Source of the DNA: Gammaproteobacteria bacterium
Lineage (GTDB): Bacteria; Pseudomonadota; Gammaproteobacteria; HK1
Length of the DNA: 6,194 nucleotides
Assembly (NCBI GenBank): GCA_020444775.1
Contig: JAGRHX010000442.1
Location: 1 to 6,194, forward strand
Direction of reading: 5' to 3'
Position numbers and translations under genes: made by a program
Part shown: positions 5,910 through 6,194 of the stretch, piece by piece
How the letters are laid out: every line of letters starts with the position of its first letter
Numbering within the stretch: position 1 is the first letter of the stretch
Notes under the pieces: generated by a model
Seen by the model: the letters and a program-made list of their open reading frames with translations, nothing else
What the model was told of the DNA's origin: nothing
Databases searched by the model: none

Positions 5910-6194
5910 ATGGATCATGAGCTGCACCGGCACCTGTCTGCGGTCCGGACTCCGCCGACCACGGTGTGCGTGAAGGGGACGGCCGGACAGAGTCTGCCGG
6001 ACCGGGGCTGAAGGGGTTACGCTGTCGGTCGAAAACAGCCACTATCGGGGTTCCTGGTCGCCGGCTGCCCGAGTCCATAGGCGGCCGGGTCACGAGGTGT
6101 CATCAGCGACATACCGAACCGGCATCACGCATGCCGTGGCGCCCATACCGATTACTGGAGACTGAGTCCCCTTTCCGAGTGACCCCGTTCCGGA

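Larger units (their letters stand above)
5400..6194. other. About 795 bp without a defensible gene
   Basis: Bases 5400-5540 are the likely leader and promoter region of the phosphatase operon. From about 5540 to the right edge, every frame is either broken by stops or gives Arg/Cys/Ser-rich translations without family motifs and with lower GC at third positions than the five genes. The longest candidate (TTG or ATG starts between 5540 and 5689, ending about 5920-5973) has no Shine-Dalgarno site at a plausible start. Visible structure consists of two TATACT hexamers, the tandem repeat at 5890-5909, and hairpins CCCGGC/GCCGGG (5819-5824 with 5833-5838) and CGGCAT/ATGCCG (6120-6125 with 6131-6136), neither followed by a T-run. 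It could be a small-RNA locus, a long upstream region for a gene beyond the window, or a decayed gene. Confidence 0.6.

Noticed and set aside
5540..5973. Overlapping plus-strand open frames (5540-5920 and 5662-5973)
   Set aside because: There is no Shine-Dalgarno site at plausible starts, no domain, and weak third-position GC bias over most of their length compared with the five genes.
5990..6060. Search for a tRNA in the right-hand region (GGTTCCTGG and GGTCGAAAAC strings)
   Set aside because: No cloverleaf, acceptor stem or proper T-loop pairs with these strings.
5921..6194. Plus-strand frame open to the right edge, with possible starts GTG 5966 or ATG 6131
   Set aside because: The translation is Arg/Pro-rich without motifs, and neither start has a ribosome site. 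It could still be the beginning of a gene outside the window.
6090..6194. Minus-strand frame entering from the right edge and stopping at 6090
   Set aside because: It gives only about 34 residues with no recognisable motif. It could be the C-terminus of a neighbouring gene, but that cannot be supported.

Overview
The window is GC-rich double-stranded bacterial DNA with five protein genes and one long stretch without a convincing gene. Strong GC bias at third codon positions, a SPOR-domain envelope protein and Pro/Ala-rich linkers suggest a proteobacterium, most likely a high-GC gammaproteobacterium. No sequence here fixes the genus. No tRNA, rRNA, CRISPR array, insertion sequence or phage gene is visible.

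Left part (1-2694), small-molecule metabolism. A VOC (glyoxalase-fold) protein reads leftward off the window edge (583 to 1). A two-domain rhodanese / mercaptopyruvate-type sulfurtransferase reads the same way behind it (1713 to 799). Their 215-bp spacer holds three tandem copies of a 14-bp unit, a candidate operator for the VOC gene. A classical short-chain dehydrogenase/reductase (1915 to 2694) is divergent from the sulfurtransferase across a 201-bp gap. All three could serve detoxification or catabolism, but nothing here links them to one pathway.

Middle part (2704-5399), signalling and envelope. A PP2C-type Ser/Thr protein phosphatase (5399 to 4443, GTG start) overlaps by 4 bp (TTGA) with a 580-residue single-pass membrane protein (4446 to 2704, TTG start) that carries two C-terminal SPOR-like peptidoglycan-binding domains. 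The overlap argues for a translationally coupled two-gene operon, possibly joining reversible protein phosphorylation in the cytoplasm to an envelope or division protein. The SDR and SPOR genes converge with only 9 bp between their stop codons.

Right part (5400-6194), about 795 bp. I find no gene I can defend. It holds a probable phosphatase promoter region with a 16-bp inverted repeat, two rightward TATACT -10-like hexamers, a 10-bp tandem repeat and several short hairpins. Either an unannotated small RNA or leader, or decayed sequence, would fit. The novelty in this window is modest: the phosphatase/SPOR pair, the 14-bp repeats and the right-hand non-coding region deserve a second look. I see no clear undescribed system.
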